Shown piece after piece: positions 52,745-64,000 of a DNA stretch of 64,000 nt (positions within the stretch are counted from its first letter, which is position 1; each line of letters begins with the position of its first letter). The position numbers were made by a program, and so were the translations under genes. The DNA lies in contig NZ_FIZY01000013.1 of NCBI RefSeq assembly GCF_900060185.1, forward strand, positions 1-64,000, written 5' to 3'. The DNA comes from Grimontia marina (GTDB taxonomy: Bacteria > Pseudomonadota > Gammaproteobacteria > Enterobacterales > Vibrionaceae). Below the pieces are notes generated by a model. That model ran no database searches and had not been told where the DNA came from. It was given only the letters and a program-made list of their open reading frames with translations.

Positions 52745-54289
52745 CTAGCTACCCGGTATCAAGTCGGGATCAAACTGGGGACGCTTTGGGCACGTGGAAA
52801 TAATCTTGCTCTTGCCGTCCGGTAATTCTTCTTCCAGTACGACTTCAAAACCCCACAAACAGTGGACATGCTTTAGCACTTCTTCGTAGGAATCGTTTAG
52901 CGGGATACGGTTATGTGGTACGTAACGCAGGGTCAGCGAGCGGTTGCCACGTAAATCCACATCAAACACCTGAATGTTGGGTTCATGGTTACTGAGGTTG
53001 TATTGCGCTGACAGTTTCTCACGTATCTGGCGGTAACCTTCCTCATTGTGAATGCTGGTCACTTCGATGAAGTTTTGTCTGTCATCGTCATTGATGGCAA
53101 AGAACTTCATGTCCCGCATCACTTTTGGAGACAGAAACTGGCTGATAAAGCTCTCGTCTTTAAAGTTATGCATCGCAAAGTGAAGAGTCTCAAGCCAGTC
53201 ACTGCCTGCAATTTCCGGGAACCAGTACTTGTCTTCATCGGTTGGCTCTTCACAAATACGGCGGATATCCTGAAACATCGCAAATCCTAGCGCGTACGGG
53301 TTGATACCACTGTAAAAACGACTGTTATAAGGGGGTTGTGCAACTACATTGGTGTGGCTGTGCAGGAACTCCATAATGAAACGGTCAGTCACGAGGCCTT
53401 CATCATAAAGGTGGTTGAGGATAGTGTAGTGCCAAAATGTCGCCCAGCCTTCGTTCATCACCTGCGTTTGCTTTTGCGGGTAGAAATACTGGCTGACTTT
53501 TCTGACGATACGGATCACCTCACGTTGCCAAGACTCCAGCAATGGTGCATGTTTCTCAAAGAAGTAGAGGATATTTTCCTGAGGCTCTGATGGGAACCGA
53601 TCGACTTCCACTTCACGCTTCTTCTCGCTGGTTGGAATCGTGCGCCAAAGGGCATTCACCTGACTCTGCAGGTAGTCTTCACGGGACTTCTGACGCGCTA
53701 CCTCCTCTGCAATCGAGATCTTCTGTGGACGTTTATAGCGGTCTACACCATAACTCATCAGCGCATGGCAGGAATCGAGTAGCTTCTCGACTTCATCGAC
53801 GCCGTATTTTTCTTCACATTCACTGATGTAGTTCTTGGCAAAGAGCAGGTAATCAATAATTGATCCAGCATCTGTCCAGGTTTGGAACAGGTAATTGCCT
53901 TTAAAGAAAGAGTTATGCCCATAACAGGCATGTGCCATCACCAGTGCTTGCATCGTGATGGTGTTTTCTTCCATCAGATAGGCGATGCAAGGGTCGGAGT
54001 TAATCACGATTTCATAGGCAAGGCCCATGTGGCCATGCTTGTAACCGCGTTCAGTTTCGATGAATTTCTTGCCGAAAGACCAATGGTTGTAGTTGATTGG
54101 CATACCTACGCTTGAGTAGGCGTCCATCATTTGCTCGGCGGTGATGATTTCAATTTGGTTAACAAAGGTGTCGAGGCGATAGTGTGCTGCCACACGTTTA
54201 ATTTCTGTGTGATAGTTCTCTAGCAACTCAAATGTCCAGTCAGGACCATCACTGAGCGTCTTCTTTTTCTTTTTTGCTGCGACTGCCAT
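52745..54289 (-). CDS. spoVR: SpoVR family protein (YcgB-like)
   Basis: A 514-residue cytoplasmic protein of the SpoVR/YcgB family. It begins with a Lys-rich tail MAVAAKKKKKT. Family marks include HACYGHNSFFKGNYLF and EGWATFWHYTILNHLYDEGL. The role is unresolved. In E. coli, YcgB with YeaG/YeaH is linked to nutrient stress. It ends the spoVR-yeaH-prkA unit here, 43 bases after the yeaH stop, which supports common action. In E. coli ycgB lies beside fadR, so the present order merges that locus with the yeaGH locus. Confidence 0.93.
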   Translation of the reverse strand: MAVAAKKKKKTLSDGPDWTFELLENYHTEIKRVAAHYRLDTFVNQIEIITAEQMMDAYSSVGMPINYNHWSFGKKFIETERGYKHGHMGLAYEIVINSDPCIAYLMEENTITMQALVMAHACYGHNSFFKGNYLFQTWTDAGSIIDYLLFAKNYISECEEKYGVDEVEKLLDSCHALMSYGVDRYKRPQKISIAEEVARQKSREDYLQSQVNALWRTIPTSEKKREVEVDRFPSEPQENILYFFEKHAPLLESWQREVIRIVRKVSQYFYPQKQTQVMNEGWATFWHYTILNHLYDEGLVTDRFIMEFLHSHTNVVAQPPYNSRFYSGINPYALGFAMFQDIRRICEEPTDEDKYWFPEIAGSDWLETLHFAMHNFKDESFISQFLSPKVMRDMKFFAINDDDRQNFIEVTSIHNEEGYRQIREKLSAQYNLSNHEPNIQVFDVDLRGNRSLTLRYVPHNRIPLNDSYEEVLKHVHCLWGFEVVLEEELPDGKSKIISTCPKRPQFDPDLIPGS

Positions 54290-54332
54290 AGCGTCCTCCT
54301 TGGAACTCTATCCCGGAAAAAGAGGTGAGGGG

Positions 54333-55604
54333 TTAGCTCACCTGTTTCTTAAACAACTCCCGGAAGACTGGGAAAATGTCGTCGGCAGAGCGAATGTTTT
54401 GCATGGCAAAGTTTTCGTAGCTGTCTGCCACTGATTCGTATTCGCGCCACAACGTTTGGTGGGCTCGACGGGTGATTTCAATGTACGCATAGTAGCGCGT
54501 AACAGGCAGCAGTTGTCGTTCCAACAACTCGCGACAGCCTGGTGAATCATCTGCCCAGTTATCACCATCTGATGCTTGTGCGGCGTAGACATTCCACTCA
54601 TTGGAGGGATAACGCTCTTTCACGATGTCGTTCATGAGTCGAAGCGCACTGGACACTATGGTGCCACCTGTTTCCTGTGAGTAGAAAAACTCATGCTCAT
54701 CCACTTCCTTCGCCTGAGTGTGGTGACGGATAAACACCACTTCCACGTTCTTGTAGGTTCGAGTAAGGAAGAGATAAAGCAAAATATAAAAGCGTTTGGC
54801 GATATCTTTTGTGGCTTGGTCCATCGAACCTGACACATCCATCAGACAGAACATCACCGCCTGGCTGCTTGGCTGTGGACGCTTCTCGTAGTTTTTGTAG
54901 CGCAGGTCGAAGGTATCGATGAAAGGGACTGCAGCGATCTTCGCCTTCAGCTCATCGATTTCTTCCTGGATACGTTTCTCTTCGAGTGGCTGTCCCGGCT
55001 CAGTACTTTTCAGCGCCTCAAGCTCTGCCTCGAGTTCACGAAGCTTGCGACGTTTTCCTGCTGACATGGCAGTGCGGCGTGCCAAAGAGTTCTGGAGCGA
55101 ACGTACAATCGCAATGTTGGCCGGAACACCGGTGGCTTTGAAGCCGGAGCGGTGGGTTTTCCATTCAACCAGTTTGTTCATCTGGTTCTTCTGTAGGTTT
55201 GGTAGTTCCAGATCTTCAAACAGTAAATCCAGATATTCATCTTTGGAAATCTGGAATACGAAATCGTCTTGGCCTTCGCCATCTGGACTTGCTTGACCTT
55301 CACCTGCACCGCCACCTTGTCCACCGCCCGGTGGACGTTCAATGCGGTCGCCGGGGATAAATTGGTCGTTGCCAGGGTGGACAGCATCACGCTGTCCACC
55401 TTTGCCCTGTCGGAATACTGGCTCTCGAATATCTCGGGAAGGGATAGTGACGCTTTCGCCACTATCCACATCAGTGATGGAGCGTTTGTTCACGGCATCA
55501 GCAATAGATTCTTTAATCTGTCGCTTGTGACGTCGCAGGAAACGCTGACGGTTCACCGTGCTTTTGTTTTTCCCGTTGAGCCTTCGATCAATAAAATGCG
55601 CCAT
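54333..55604 (-). CDS. yeaH: YeaH/DUF444 family protein
   Basis: A 423-residue cytoplasmic protein with a von Willebrand A-like fold. [20 protein letters not shown] contains the metal site DxSxS. The N-terminal part is charged, with a Gly/Gln-rich linker (about residues 82-110, [12 protein letters not shown]). In E. coli YeaH acts with the kinase YeaG in the response to nitrogen or nutrient shortage. It lies 36 bases after prkA and before spoVR, so the three form an operon. Confidence 0.93.
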   Translation of the reverse strand: MAHFIDRRLNGKNKSTVNRQRFLRRHKRQIKESIADAVNKRSITDVDSGESVTIPSRDIREPVFRQGKGGQRDAVHPGNDQFIPGDRIERPPGGGQGGGAGEGQASPDGEGQDDFVFQISKDEYLDLLFEDLELPNLQKNQMNKLVEWKTHRSGFKATGVPANIAIVRSLQNSLARRTAMSAGKRRKLRELEAELEALKSTEPGQPLEEKRIQEEIDELKAKIAAVPFIDTFDLRYKNYEKRPQPSSQAVMFCLMDVSGSMDQATKDIAKRFYILLYLFLTRTYKNVEVVFIRHHTQAKEVDEHEFFYSQETGGTIVSSALRLMNDIVKERYPSNEWNVYAAQASDGDNWADDSPGCRELLERQLLPVTRYYAYIEITRRAHQTLWREYESVADSYENFAMQNIRSADDIFPVFRELFKKQVS

Positions 55605-55640
55605 AAGCCCCCCGTAATTTCAATACATCCCTAGACAGAC

Positions 55641-57575
55641 TTACGAGGATTTACGCACACGCAAGTACCACTCAGACAGCAAGCGAACTTGTTTGCGGGT
55701 ATATCCTTTTTCCATCATACGGGCGACGAAGTCGTCGTGTTTCTTCTGTTCCTCAGTCGACGTTTTCGCATTGAAGGAAATGACCGGAAGCAGCTCTTCG
55801 GTGTTCGAGAACATTTTCTTCTCTATAACAGTGCGAAGTTTCTCGTAGCTGGTCCAAACCGGGTTCTTTCCTTCGTTGTTAGCTCGCGCTCTAAGTACGA
55901 AGTTCACGATTTCATTACGAAAGTCTTTAGGGTTACTGATACCTGCGGGCTTCTCGATTTTCTCCAGTTCACTGTTGAGTGCAGAGCGGTCAAACAGTTG
56001 GCCGGTATCTGGGTCGCGGTATTCCTGATCTTGAATCCAGAAGTCCGCATAGGTCACGTAACGGTCAAAGATATTCTGGCCGTACTCTGAGTATGATTCG
56101 AGGTAGGCAGTCTGGATTTCTTTGCCGATGAATTCGACATATTTTGGAATCAGGTACCCTTTCAGGTTTTCTAGGTACCTCTCGGCAATTTCCTGTGGGA
56201 ACTGCTCACGCTCGATTTGTTGCTCAAGCACATAGAACAGATGAACAGGGTTTGCCGCCACTTCGGAATGGTCGAAGTTAAACACGCGGGAGAGGATCTT
56301 GAACGCGAAGCGGGTAGACAGGCCGTTCATGCCCTCGTCGACGCCTGCGTAGTCTCGGTACTCCTGATAAGACTTGGCTTTTGGGTCCGTGTCTTTCAGC
56401 GTTTCACCATCATAGACGCGCATTTTCGAGAAGATGCTGGAGTTTTCCGGCTCTTTAAGGCGCGACAGCACACTGAATCGTGCAAGAATATCGAGCGTAC
56501 TTGGTGAACAAGGCGCATTCGACAGTTCGCTGCCTTCCAACAATTTGTCGTAGATTTTGATTTCCTCAGAGACACGCAGACAATAAGGCACTTTCACGAT
56601 GTAAACACGGTCAAGGAACGCCTCGTTGTTTTTGTTGTTGCGGAAGGTCTGCCACTCAGATTCATTAGAGTGAGCGAGGATCATGCCATCAAACGGAAGG
56701 GCAGAGAGACCTTCAGTACCGTTGTAGTTACCTTCCTGCGTTGCAGTCAGCAGTGGGTGAAGCACTTTGATCGGTGCTTTGAACATCTCAACGAATTCCA
56801 TCAAACCCTGATTGGCTTTACACAGCGCACCTGAATAGCTGTAAGCGTCTGGATCATCTTGTGCAAAATGCTCAAGCTGACGGATGTCGACTTTACCAAC
56901 CAGTGAAGAAATATCCTGGTTGTTCTCATCGCCAGGTTCTGTTTTCGCAACAGCTACCTGGTCGAGGATCGATGGACGGACTTTGACGACCTTGAACTTG
57001 GTAATGTCACCGCCAAATTCATGCAGACGTTTGGCAATCCAGGGTGACATGATGGTACGAAGGTAGCGTTGAGGAACGCCGTATTCGCTTTCCAGCAGTG
57101 CGCCGTCTTCCGCAGCATCAAAAAGGCAGAAAGGGTGGTCGTTAGTTGGGCTTCTCTCACCGTTAGCAGTCAGCACGTAAATCGGGACTTTCTGCATCAG
57201 GCTTTTGAGTTTTTCAGCCAGAGAGGACTTACCGCCACCCACTGGACCCAGTAAATAAAGAATCTGTTTGCGTTCTTCCAACCCTTGAGCGGCATGCTTG
57301 AGATAAGAGACGATCTGCTCTATCGCATCCTCCATGCCATAAAAATCTTCAAAGGTTTTGTAGCGAGAGATCACGCGGTTTGAGAATAGTCGGCTTAAGC
57401 GGGGATCGAGCGCGGTGTCGATCATTTCAGGTTCGCCTATGGCCATTAACAGCCTTTCAGCCGCATTAGCGTATGCGCTGCGGTCTTCCCGGCAAAGGTC
57501 CAGAAACTCTTGAAGGCTCAGCTCTTCGTCTTTTGCTTCTTCGTAGCGCTGACGATAGTGGTCGAAAATACTCAT
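55641..57575 (-). CDS. prkA: PrkA family serine protein kinase (YeaG)
   Basis: A 644-residue cytoplasmic protein, exactly the E. coli YeaG length. The N-terminal AAA-type domain has the P-loop GPVGGGKSSLAEKLK near residue 108. The C-terminal part is the kinase-like PrkA domain (LLPVISFNAKTSTEEQKKHD). It autophosphorylates and is induced by stress in E. coli. I start at the ATG at 57575 because GGGGG lies upstream and MSIFDHYRQRYEEAKDEE is the family start. The frame to 57638 has no support. It is the first gene of prkA-yeaH-spoVR. Confidence 0.94.
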   Translation of the reverse strand: MSIFDHYRQRYEEAKDEELSLQEFLDLCREDRSAYANAAERLLMAIGEPEMIDTALDPRLSRLFSNRVISRYKTFEDFYGMEDAIEQIVSYLKHAAQGLEERKQILYLLGPVGGGKSSLAEKLKSLMQKVPIYVLTANGERSPTNDHPFCLFDAAEDGALLESEYGVPQRYLRTIMSPWIAKRLHEFGGDITKFKVVKVRPSILDQVAVAKTEPGDENNQDISSLVGKVDIRQLEHFAQDDPDAYSYSGALCKANQGLMEFVEMFKAPIKVLHPLLTATQEGNYNGTEGLSALPFDGMILAHSNESEWQTFRNNKNNEAFLDRVYIVKVPYCLRVSEEIKIYDKLLEGSELSNAPCSPSTLDILARFSVLSRLKEPENSSIFSKMRVYDGETLKDTDPKAKSYQEYRDYAGVDEGMNGLSTRFAFKILSRVFNFDHSEVAANPVHLFYVLEQQIEREQFPQEIAERYLENLKGYLIPKYVEFIGKEIQTAYLESYSEYGQNIFDRYVTYADFWIQDQEYRDPDTGQLFDRSALNSELEKIEKPAGISNPKDFRNEIVNFVLRARANNEGKNPVWTSYEKLRTVIEKKMFSNTEELLPVISFNAKTSTEEQKKHDDFVARMMEKGYTRKQVRLLSEWYLRVRKSS

Positions 57576-57961
57576 GGTCCTGCCCCCTAAAATCGTGCTG
57601 TTATCAATTAGAAAGGATATCGGCGCAGTTGCTTTCATATCCTCACTCTTTTAAGACTAGTCGCAACTGATCAATTTGCTTGGTTGAATTACTTGTTTTT
57701 TCAATATTTTTCCCTTTTGTGATAAGGCTTTGTATTCAGCTTGTCAGGATTGGGTTGTGTGAATATCGCTACTTAACCGTATATACACAGGGAATTGTTC
57801 TACCGATCTTCTCCCAATAGCGGATTCTCACCAGTGAGACGCTTTTTGCTGGGTTTCAAACGTCCATCACAGTTAGGACTTCCCAAAACGCTCACTTTGG
57901 CACTTGTCCGGTGAATACCTCATCTCGTGATAACGAACTTGCATTGCGCGTGCCAGAAAAT
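57576..57961. promoter_or_regulatory. Promoter region of prkA
   Basis: About 390 bases upstream of prkA, AT-rich near the gene. No sigma-54 promoter was found on the minus strand. A short dyad (CTCACCAGTGAG at about 57828-57839) is the only structure noted. Confidence 0.4.
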
Positions 57962-57991
57962 AAAAAAGCCGGAACCCTAAGGTGCCGGCTT
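57962..57991 (-). terminator. Terminator after yeaD
   Basis: On the minus strand AAGCCGG pairs with CCGGCTT, extended by ACC/GGT, then TTTTTTA. It lies 27 bases beyond the yeaD stop. Confidence 0.85.
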
Positions 57992-58017
57992 GAGTAAAAC
58001 CACTGTTGTTTAGCGGT

Positions 58018-58881
58018 TTATTTACAAATCACTTCAGTAGATAGGGTGTGGCTTTCGCCAGATTGAAGCGTCACACTTCTGTCGTAAACCGCAGATTCTG
58101 CGCAAACCATGGTCAAAAAACCGTCGTTTGCCATGTCAGCCATGCCTTCGGCAAGTGCTTGCCATGGGTTCCAGATCACTACGCCATTGTTACCCTGATT
58201 CACTACTGCAATATGGCGCTGATTAGCTGCATCTTCGATAATCACGGTCTCAGCTGCCTGAGTATAGATGCGGTCGACTTCACCTTCGAACGTGGCTTTA
58301 CCTGTGCTTGGCTTGCGCTCGCCCACTTCAATGTACTCGTTGCCGAGTTCGGTAACCGTGGTTTGATGAATGTCGCCAATGTTGAAGTAGGTATGTAGTG
58401 CACCACCGACTTGCATTTCACTCTCGCCAGCATTGGTCGATATCAGGCTAACCTTGAGTGTGTCACTGATTTCAATAAGAAGCTCCGCATGGAATGCATG
58501 AGGCCAAATCGATCGGGTTTCTGGGGTGTCTGACAGCGTCAGGCTAACAATCACACCTTTATCATTTTCACGATGCTCGTTGAGTGTCCACTCGCTGGTG
58601 CGCGCAAAACCATGTGAAGGCTCCGCAGCTTTGCCAAACCAAGGCCAGCATACAGGTACGCCACCGCGAATAGCTTTGTTACCGGTAAAGTCTGCTTTCT
58701 CGCTCATCCAGATAGTTTCTTTTTTACCGGTTGGCATGAAGCTCAGCACTTGGCCGCCAAACAAGGAAATAGCAGCAGTGGCTTTCGGATGAATAACACG
58801 AACGACTTTTAAACCGTCCAGTTCGCAGACAGTGACATAGTCAGAGAGAACAGCAAGGGTAGGGAGCTGTTTTACGTCCAT
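58018..58881 (-). CDS. yeaD: D-hexose-6-phosphate mutarotase (YeaD-like)
   Basis: A 287-residue cytoplasmic epimerase that interconverts anomers of hexose 6-phosphates. The galactose mutarotase-like beta-sandwich carries GGVPVCWPWFG, HGFARTSEW with the His, and LHTYFNIGDI with the second His. It starts MDVKQLPTLAVLSD. It lies 99 bases after gapA, separated by a terminator, the same order as in E. coli. Confidence 0.92.
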   Translation of the reverse strand: MDVKQLPTLAVLSDYVTVCELDGLKVVRVIHPKATAAISLFGGQVLSFMPTGKKETIWMSEKADFTGNKAIRGGVPVCWPWFGKAAEPSHGFARTSEWTLNEHRENDKGVIVSLTLSDTPETRSIWPHAFHAELLIEISDTLKVSLISTNAGESEMQVGGALHTYFNIGDIHQTTVTELGNEYIEVGERKPSTGKATFEGEVDRIYTQAAETVIIEDAANQRHIAVVNQGNNGVVIWNPWQALAEGMADMANDGFLTMVCAESAVYDRSVTLQSGESHTLSTEVICK

Positions 58882-58920
58882 GAAGGTGCCTTTTGAAAAT
58901 TAACTACAAAAATTCGGGTA

Positions 58921-58948
58921 AAAAAAAGGCGGCCATCAGCCGCCTTTT
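58921..58948 (-). terminator. Rho-independent terminator after gapA
   Basis: AAAAGGCGGC pairs with GCCGCCTTTT around CATCA, with a seven-base A-run that becomes the T-run on the minus strand. It lies 32 bases past the gapA stop. Confidence 0.93.
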
Positions 58949-58980
58949 GTCACTCATGCCTTAACGGCAATCCGGAATGA

Positions 58981-60466
<1,486 letters not shown>

Positions 60467-60862
60467 ATGACATCAGATAAGAAATGGAAAGCAACGCTGT
60501 CCGAAGAGGCTTATAAGGTCTGTCGGTTAGGCCAAACCGAAGCGCCATATACTGGTGCTTTATTACACAATCATAGAAAAGGTACATATCACTGCGTATG
60601 CTGTAATGCCGTTTTGTTTGATTCGAGTGCGAAATTTGATTCTGGCTGCGGTTGGCCGAGTTTTGATTTGGCTGTAGAAGGTGCAATTCACTATCTAGAA
60701 GATCAAAGCCACGGAATGGTTAGAACTGAAACACGTTGCACCCAATGCGACAGCCATCTTGGTCATGTGTTCGATGATGGTCCGACAGAGACAGGACAGC
60801 GCTATTGCGTGAACTCTGTCTCGATGACATTTTTAGAGCAGGATGATAACAATCGCAACTGA
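60467..60862 (+). CDS. msrB: Peptide-methionine (R)-S-oxide reductase
   Basis: A 131-residue enzyme that reduces methionine-R-sulfoxide in proteins. The zinc cysteines are C43/C46 (CVCC) and C91/C94 (CTQC). The catalytic Cys114 is in RYCVNS, and C61 (SGCGWPSF) is a likely recycling Cys. AGAGGAAG lies four bases before the ATG. It is divergent from gapA, as in E. coli. Confidence 0.95.
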   Translation: MTSDKKWKATLSEEAYKVCRLGQTEAPYTGALLHNHRKGTYHCVCCNAVLFDSSAKFDSGCGWPSFDLAVEGAIHYLEDQSHGMVRTETRCTQCDSHLGHVFDDGPTETGQRYCVNSVSMTFLEQDDNNRN

Positions 60863-60918
60863 GTGCTTTCTATGTTTGAACGCAAAAACAGCTGTACTTT
60901 TTTACTGGTATTTGAAGT

Positions 60919-61785
60919 TCATTTCGGCTCAGCCAGTGCCGCGAGTTGTATCAGCAGCCCTTTATCGAAATCCCCGTCCTCAATTTCTAACGCAATGTCT
61001 TTCGCGATGTCTGCAATTGTCTCACGGCGAGAATCTGTCATTGGATACAACAGCTTAAGCTGTGCTTTCTTTGCGATCGGAAGTCCTAGCTCTCCACCGA
61101 CTAAGGCCCAAAGATAAGCATCGTCAAGCTTTCCGATCGAGTGGTTGGCTGTTGCCAGTGATTTAATCACTTCAGGAATCGCCTTATCCTTGGTCTCTCC
61201 CGCTCGGCCATCGTACAAGGTGAGTGATTTTACCAGCAGTTTGATGGTGTGTTCTTTATCTTTGTCAACATAGTAGGTGGCAAGGCCGAGTTGTAATTCC
61301 GGTGTATTCAGGTACTCGGTTTCTTCTAGTTTAAGGAATTGCTCCAATGCTTCGTTGTCTCCCTGTGTCCATCGGTAGTAAATGATGGATGGTTGGTAAG
61401 ACGACTTTAGTTTCTGCTCCAGCTTTTCGATTGTGTCGTAAGCATGGAAAAGGGCTTCAGTACGAAGCGTTTTCTTTCCCTTTAGCGTGGTGGTTTCAAT
61501 CTGCGCAGCTAGCTCCATACACTTGGCATATTTCTTAGTTAGCAGTAGTTCATCAAATTTGTTCAGATCAGAGTCTTTTTTGACGACGTCATAACGCTTC
61601 CAGATCAGATCTGTGCGTTCATGACGACACTGGCCATCGGTAACATTGAGCTTTTGGCAGATCTGAGGGTAATTTTCACAAAGCTGCGCGGTGCTGCGGT
61701 TGCTCTCAAAGCAGCCCGCAATGAAAAGTGTGGGAATAGCGCCGATTGCTAGCTTCATCGGATTATTCAGTAAGCCTTTCTTCAT
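60919..61785 (-). CDS. DUF2989 family lipoprotein
   Basis: A 288-residue exported protein. The leader ends at the lipobox IAGC (Cys at about residue 25). The body is helical, with tetratricopeptide-like character (LQLGLATYYVDKDKEHTIKL, then YLWALVGGELGLPIAKKAQL). It matches the DUF2989 family of gamma-proteobacteria, function unknown. An internal ATG (MKLAIGAIPTLF) would shorten the leader and is a real alternative start. It is convergent with msrB. Confidence 0.88.
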   Translation of the reverse strand: MKKGLLNNPMKLAIGAIPTLFIAGCFESNRSTAQLCENYPQICQKLNVTDGQCRHERTDLIWKRYDVVKKDSDLNKFDELLLTKKYAKCMELAAQIETTTLKGKKTLRTEALFHAYDTIEKLEQKLKSSYQPSIIYYRWTQGDNEALEQFLKLEETEYLNTPELQLGLATYYVDKDKEHTIKLLVKSLTLYDGRAGETKDKAIPEVIKSLATANHSIGKLDDAYLWALVGGELGLPIAKKAQLKLLYPMTDSRRETIADIAKDIALEIEDGDFDKGLLIQLAALAEPK

Positions 61786-61898
61786 CGTATGTTTGGTTCT
61801 TTCTGTCTCTATTGATACGCAAATGACTTATAACATAAACGGCATCTAACAGTTTATGTTCATTTGGCGAGTTTTGCGTGAGTCCACAGAGATAAATA

Positions 61899-61920
61899 AG
61901 ACCAGCGCATTAGCTGGTCT
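61899..61920 (-). terminator. Terminator of the RTX gene
   Basis: AGACCAGC pairs with GCTGGTCT around six bases. On the minus strand TATTTATC follows. It lies 20 bases past the RTX gene's stop codon. Confidence 0.75.
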
Positions 61921-61940
61921 GTTATTGGAGACCGACTGGC

Positions 61941-63589
61941 TCAGACAATATCAGTGTCGAGATAAGTAAAATTTTCAGCATCTGTCCAAACGGTGGCTTG
62001 GTCATCGCTGTAGATGTCAGTGAAGACATAGGCTTGCAAATCAGCCGCTTGGGTAGAGGGTAGTCCCATTTTCTCAATCATTGCCGGTGTGATGTCAGCA
62101 TTTGATGTGCCGGTGGCGTCGAGCTGCCATTGAACTCCAGTTAGGTTCAAGGTGTCGTCGCCTTTCCCGAGCCAAGCAATAAATCCTTGCCAATCGTCTC
62201 TCTACTGTGTCTGATTGCGCATCAATTGCATGAATGTTAATAGTGACCGTTTGATGACCATTGCCACCGATAGCTGCTTCTATACCTGCAACGATGTTAC
62301 CAGTAACCCCTGGCATGGTCTGATAGGCTGCACCGGTAAAGTCGGCATGCGATGTATCAGAGATTTTCAGAACATCAAAACCGGTAGAAGCATCATAAAT
62401 CTGTTTATTTATTACCCTGCCGCTCGGAAGAGTGAAGGTTTGACCCTGAAAGTCGTCATTATCGAAAATCAGAGTGTCTGAATTTGTTCCACCTTTTAGG
62501 ATATCTTCACCAGATTGACCATCAAGCAGATTGCCGAAACTATTCCAGCCAGCCACAATGTAGTCGTTACCTTCACCGCCGAGTAGTGTGTTGCTACCTA
62601 AGTTACCGTAAATAGTATCGTTGCCATCGCCACCATCAAGGAAATCTTTACCGCCATTACCTCTCAGAAAATCGTCGTCAGCCTCACCATAAATGGTGTC
62701 GTTACCTGCGTTACCACGAAGGTCATCATTTCCTACTCTATTGCACCATAGATTTCATCTTTGCCGCTTCCGCCACGGATGTAATCATCGCCATCTTGAC
62801 CAAAGACCAAGTCATCATCGCCACCAGCAGCTATCGAGTCATTCCCAAGTCTGTCGTCACCCGCGCCACCTTCCAGTTTGTCGGTACCGTTTTGGCCTTG
62901 GAGAATGTCATCACCTGCTCCGCCATGAAGATGGTCCTCGTCATTACCTCCCCAAAGGCTATCTTTTCCGTCTCCGCCTGAGAGGATGTCATTACCATCT
63001 GCGCTAATGAGGGAGTCATCACCCCCTTCTCCGTATAGGCGGTCGTCACCTTCGTATCCATAAAGGTTGTCGTTACCATGTGTACTGGTGTCACTGCTAA
63101 TCTCTTCAACGGTGATGGTGACATCAGCTGACGAGATGTTGGTGTCAACGTCATTGAGATCGAGAGGACGCCATTCGAAACCAGCCAACTCGCTAGAAGG
63201 CATAGTAAAGAGCACGAGTTTGGCACCACCTGGGACGTTGATGTCAATAGCAGAACCTCGTTCCGCGAGGTTAACGTAATCAATGATAATGTCGCGGCTC
63301 AGGACCTCGCCTGAAGCGCTCAGAATGGCATAACCAAGGCCTTTCTCTTCGCCAGACGGAAAATTAAACTGTGACAAGGTGACACTGACAAATGTATCTT
63401 CTTGTAGCGTGTAAGAATCATCAGTATCTGGAGATAGGATCGTAATTTCTGATTCAGAAGAATCGCCATACGCGGTGTCGTTACCTTCATAACCACCAGC
63501 GTGTCGTTTCCCAGTAAACCGTATATTTCATCGTCGTCGGTGGTACCAACGAGGTTATTGTTTGTGTTATCGCCTGAAATGGATGCCAT
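61941..63589 (-). pseudogene. RTX (calcium-binding repeat) protein gene broken by three frameshifts
   Basis: Read on the minus strand, the gene starts at an ATG at 63589 (AAGG upstream; MASISGDNTNNNLVGTTDDD) and ends at 61941 (FTYLDTDIV). The product would be about 550 residues: a short repeat start, a beta-rich domain (about 63480-63110), a long tract of GGxGxDxLx repeats such as GEGGDDSLISADGNDILSGG, then a C-terminal secretion-type domain. Type I secretion is likely for such proteins. Frame changes near 63495, 62740 and 62200 split it into four pieces. The third is at a GA dinucleotide tract. Either the gene has decayed or the sequence has errors. The matching type I secretion genes are not in the window. 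Confidence 0.85.
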
Positions 63590-64000
63590 AAGGCGTACCT
63601 TGCTCGAAAAGTATGATTCTAAAGACCACTGCACATGATCGTTGTACAAGTGTATTAAACGGGCGGGACAGATCTCACGACATGGTGTATGGTTATTTGT
63701 TCAATTTGTTTTAGTGAAACCAGTTTCTACTGGCCGAGCGTCGTCACGTAGAATGGCAAAAGGTCTGCAATCCCTCAAGTCACGAGGTGCGTATTCAGAT
63801 TAAAATCAGTAGTATTACGAACGCAGTAAATTAGAAACTGGCACTAAAGTGCCATGAAAAACTGAATTCCAGCATGGGCAATGACTAGAATTAGGTTTTG
63901 TTTGTCTTTTGGGCAAATAGTCTTTACTTGTAAGTTACTTGGGTGATTTGATCCCCAAAACAGCTGACTTTCACCTTATCTAAACGTGCAGTGCTGCCTT
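63590..64000. other. Non-coding end of the window
   Basis: About 410 bases upstream of the RTX gene, with no supported gene on either strand. TGGCACTAAAGTGCCA near 63839-63854 is a small inverted repeat that could be an operator. The promoter of the RTX gene should be close to 63600-63700. Confidence 0.4.

Noticed and set aside
57898-57903. TGGCAC as part of a sigma-54 promoter for prkA
   Set aside because: It lies on the plus strand, facing away from prkA, and has no matching -12 TTGC element.

Overview
The window looks like a chromosomal segment from a marine gamma-proteobacterium of the Vibrionaceae. An Enterovibrio/Grimontia-like genome is my best guess, at low confidence. The evidence is the dsbB-nhaB-fadR-spoVR order, a FadR with the extra internal segment known from Vibrio, paired BCCT betaine transporters, several c-di-GMP proteins, a Fur box, and short palindromic and MITE-like repeats of the kind scattered through Vibrionaceae genomes. 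No rRNA, tRNA, CRISPR array or prophage was seen.

Layout. 1-1.2 kb: end of an IS630-type transposase, a gene remnant and little else. 1.2-8 kb: a GAF-GGDEF cyclase, trhO (tRNA hydroxylation), a repeat island with a 42-bp perfect palindrome, an unknown protein, a RecQ-like helicase and a DUF2058 protein. 8-13.6 kb: a five-gene peptide ABC importer of the Yej type on the minus strand. 14-17.8 kb: a formate/nitrite channel, a tiny secreted protein, and the reductase and oxygenase of glycine betaine demethylation (gbcB, gbcA). 18.4-20.6 kb: a secreted lipase with an unrecognised membrane-anchored partner. 20.8-25.3 kb: a CSS-EAL phosphodiesterase, a class V aminotransferase with a GTG start, a small membrane protein and HdfR. 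25.4-28.9 kb: a three-gene unit made of a periplasmic CxxCH protein, a membrane diguanylate cyclase and a nucleoside hydrolase-VOC fusion. 29-35.6 kb: a chemoreceptor, a Fur-box-controlled metal permease beside a MITE, a dicarboxylate/amino-acid symporter and an FeS-type photolyase. 35.8-42.3 kb: two tandem BCCT carriers followed by a cNMP/CBS/DUF294 protein and a DnaQ-like exonuclease. 42.4-48.9 kb: housekeeping genes (FKBP, acetyltransferase, Cys-cluster proteins, DusC, a Nudix enzyme). 49-61.8 kb: dsbB, nhaB, fadR, the spoVR-yeaH-prkA starvation module, yeaD, gapA, msrB and a DUF2989 lipoprotein. 62-63.6 kb: an RTX repeat gene broken by three frameshifts.

How the genes fit together. Betaine uptake (two BCCT carriers) and betaine demethylation (gbcAB, which releases formaldehyde) lie in one window, and a formate-type channel sits next to gbcAB, so one-carbon disposal is a plausible link (inference). 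Three c-di-GMP enzymes and one chemoreceptor give the region a sensory character. The most unusual unit is the 25.4-28.9 kb operon, where a possible haem sensor is translationally close to a cyclase and to a fused nucleoside hydrolase. The lipase with its unknown anchored partner and the Fur-controlled permease are the next best candidates for something undescribed.
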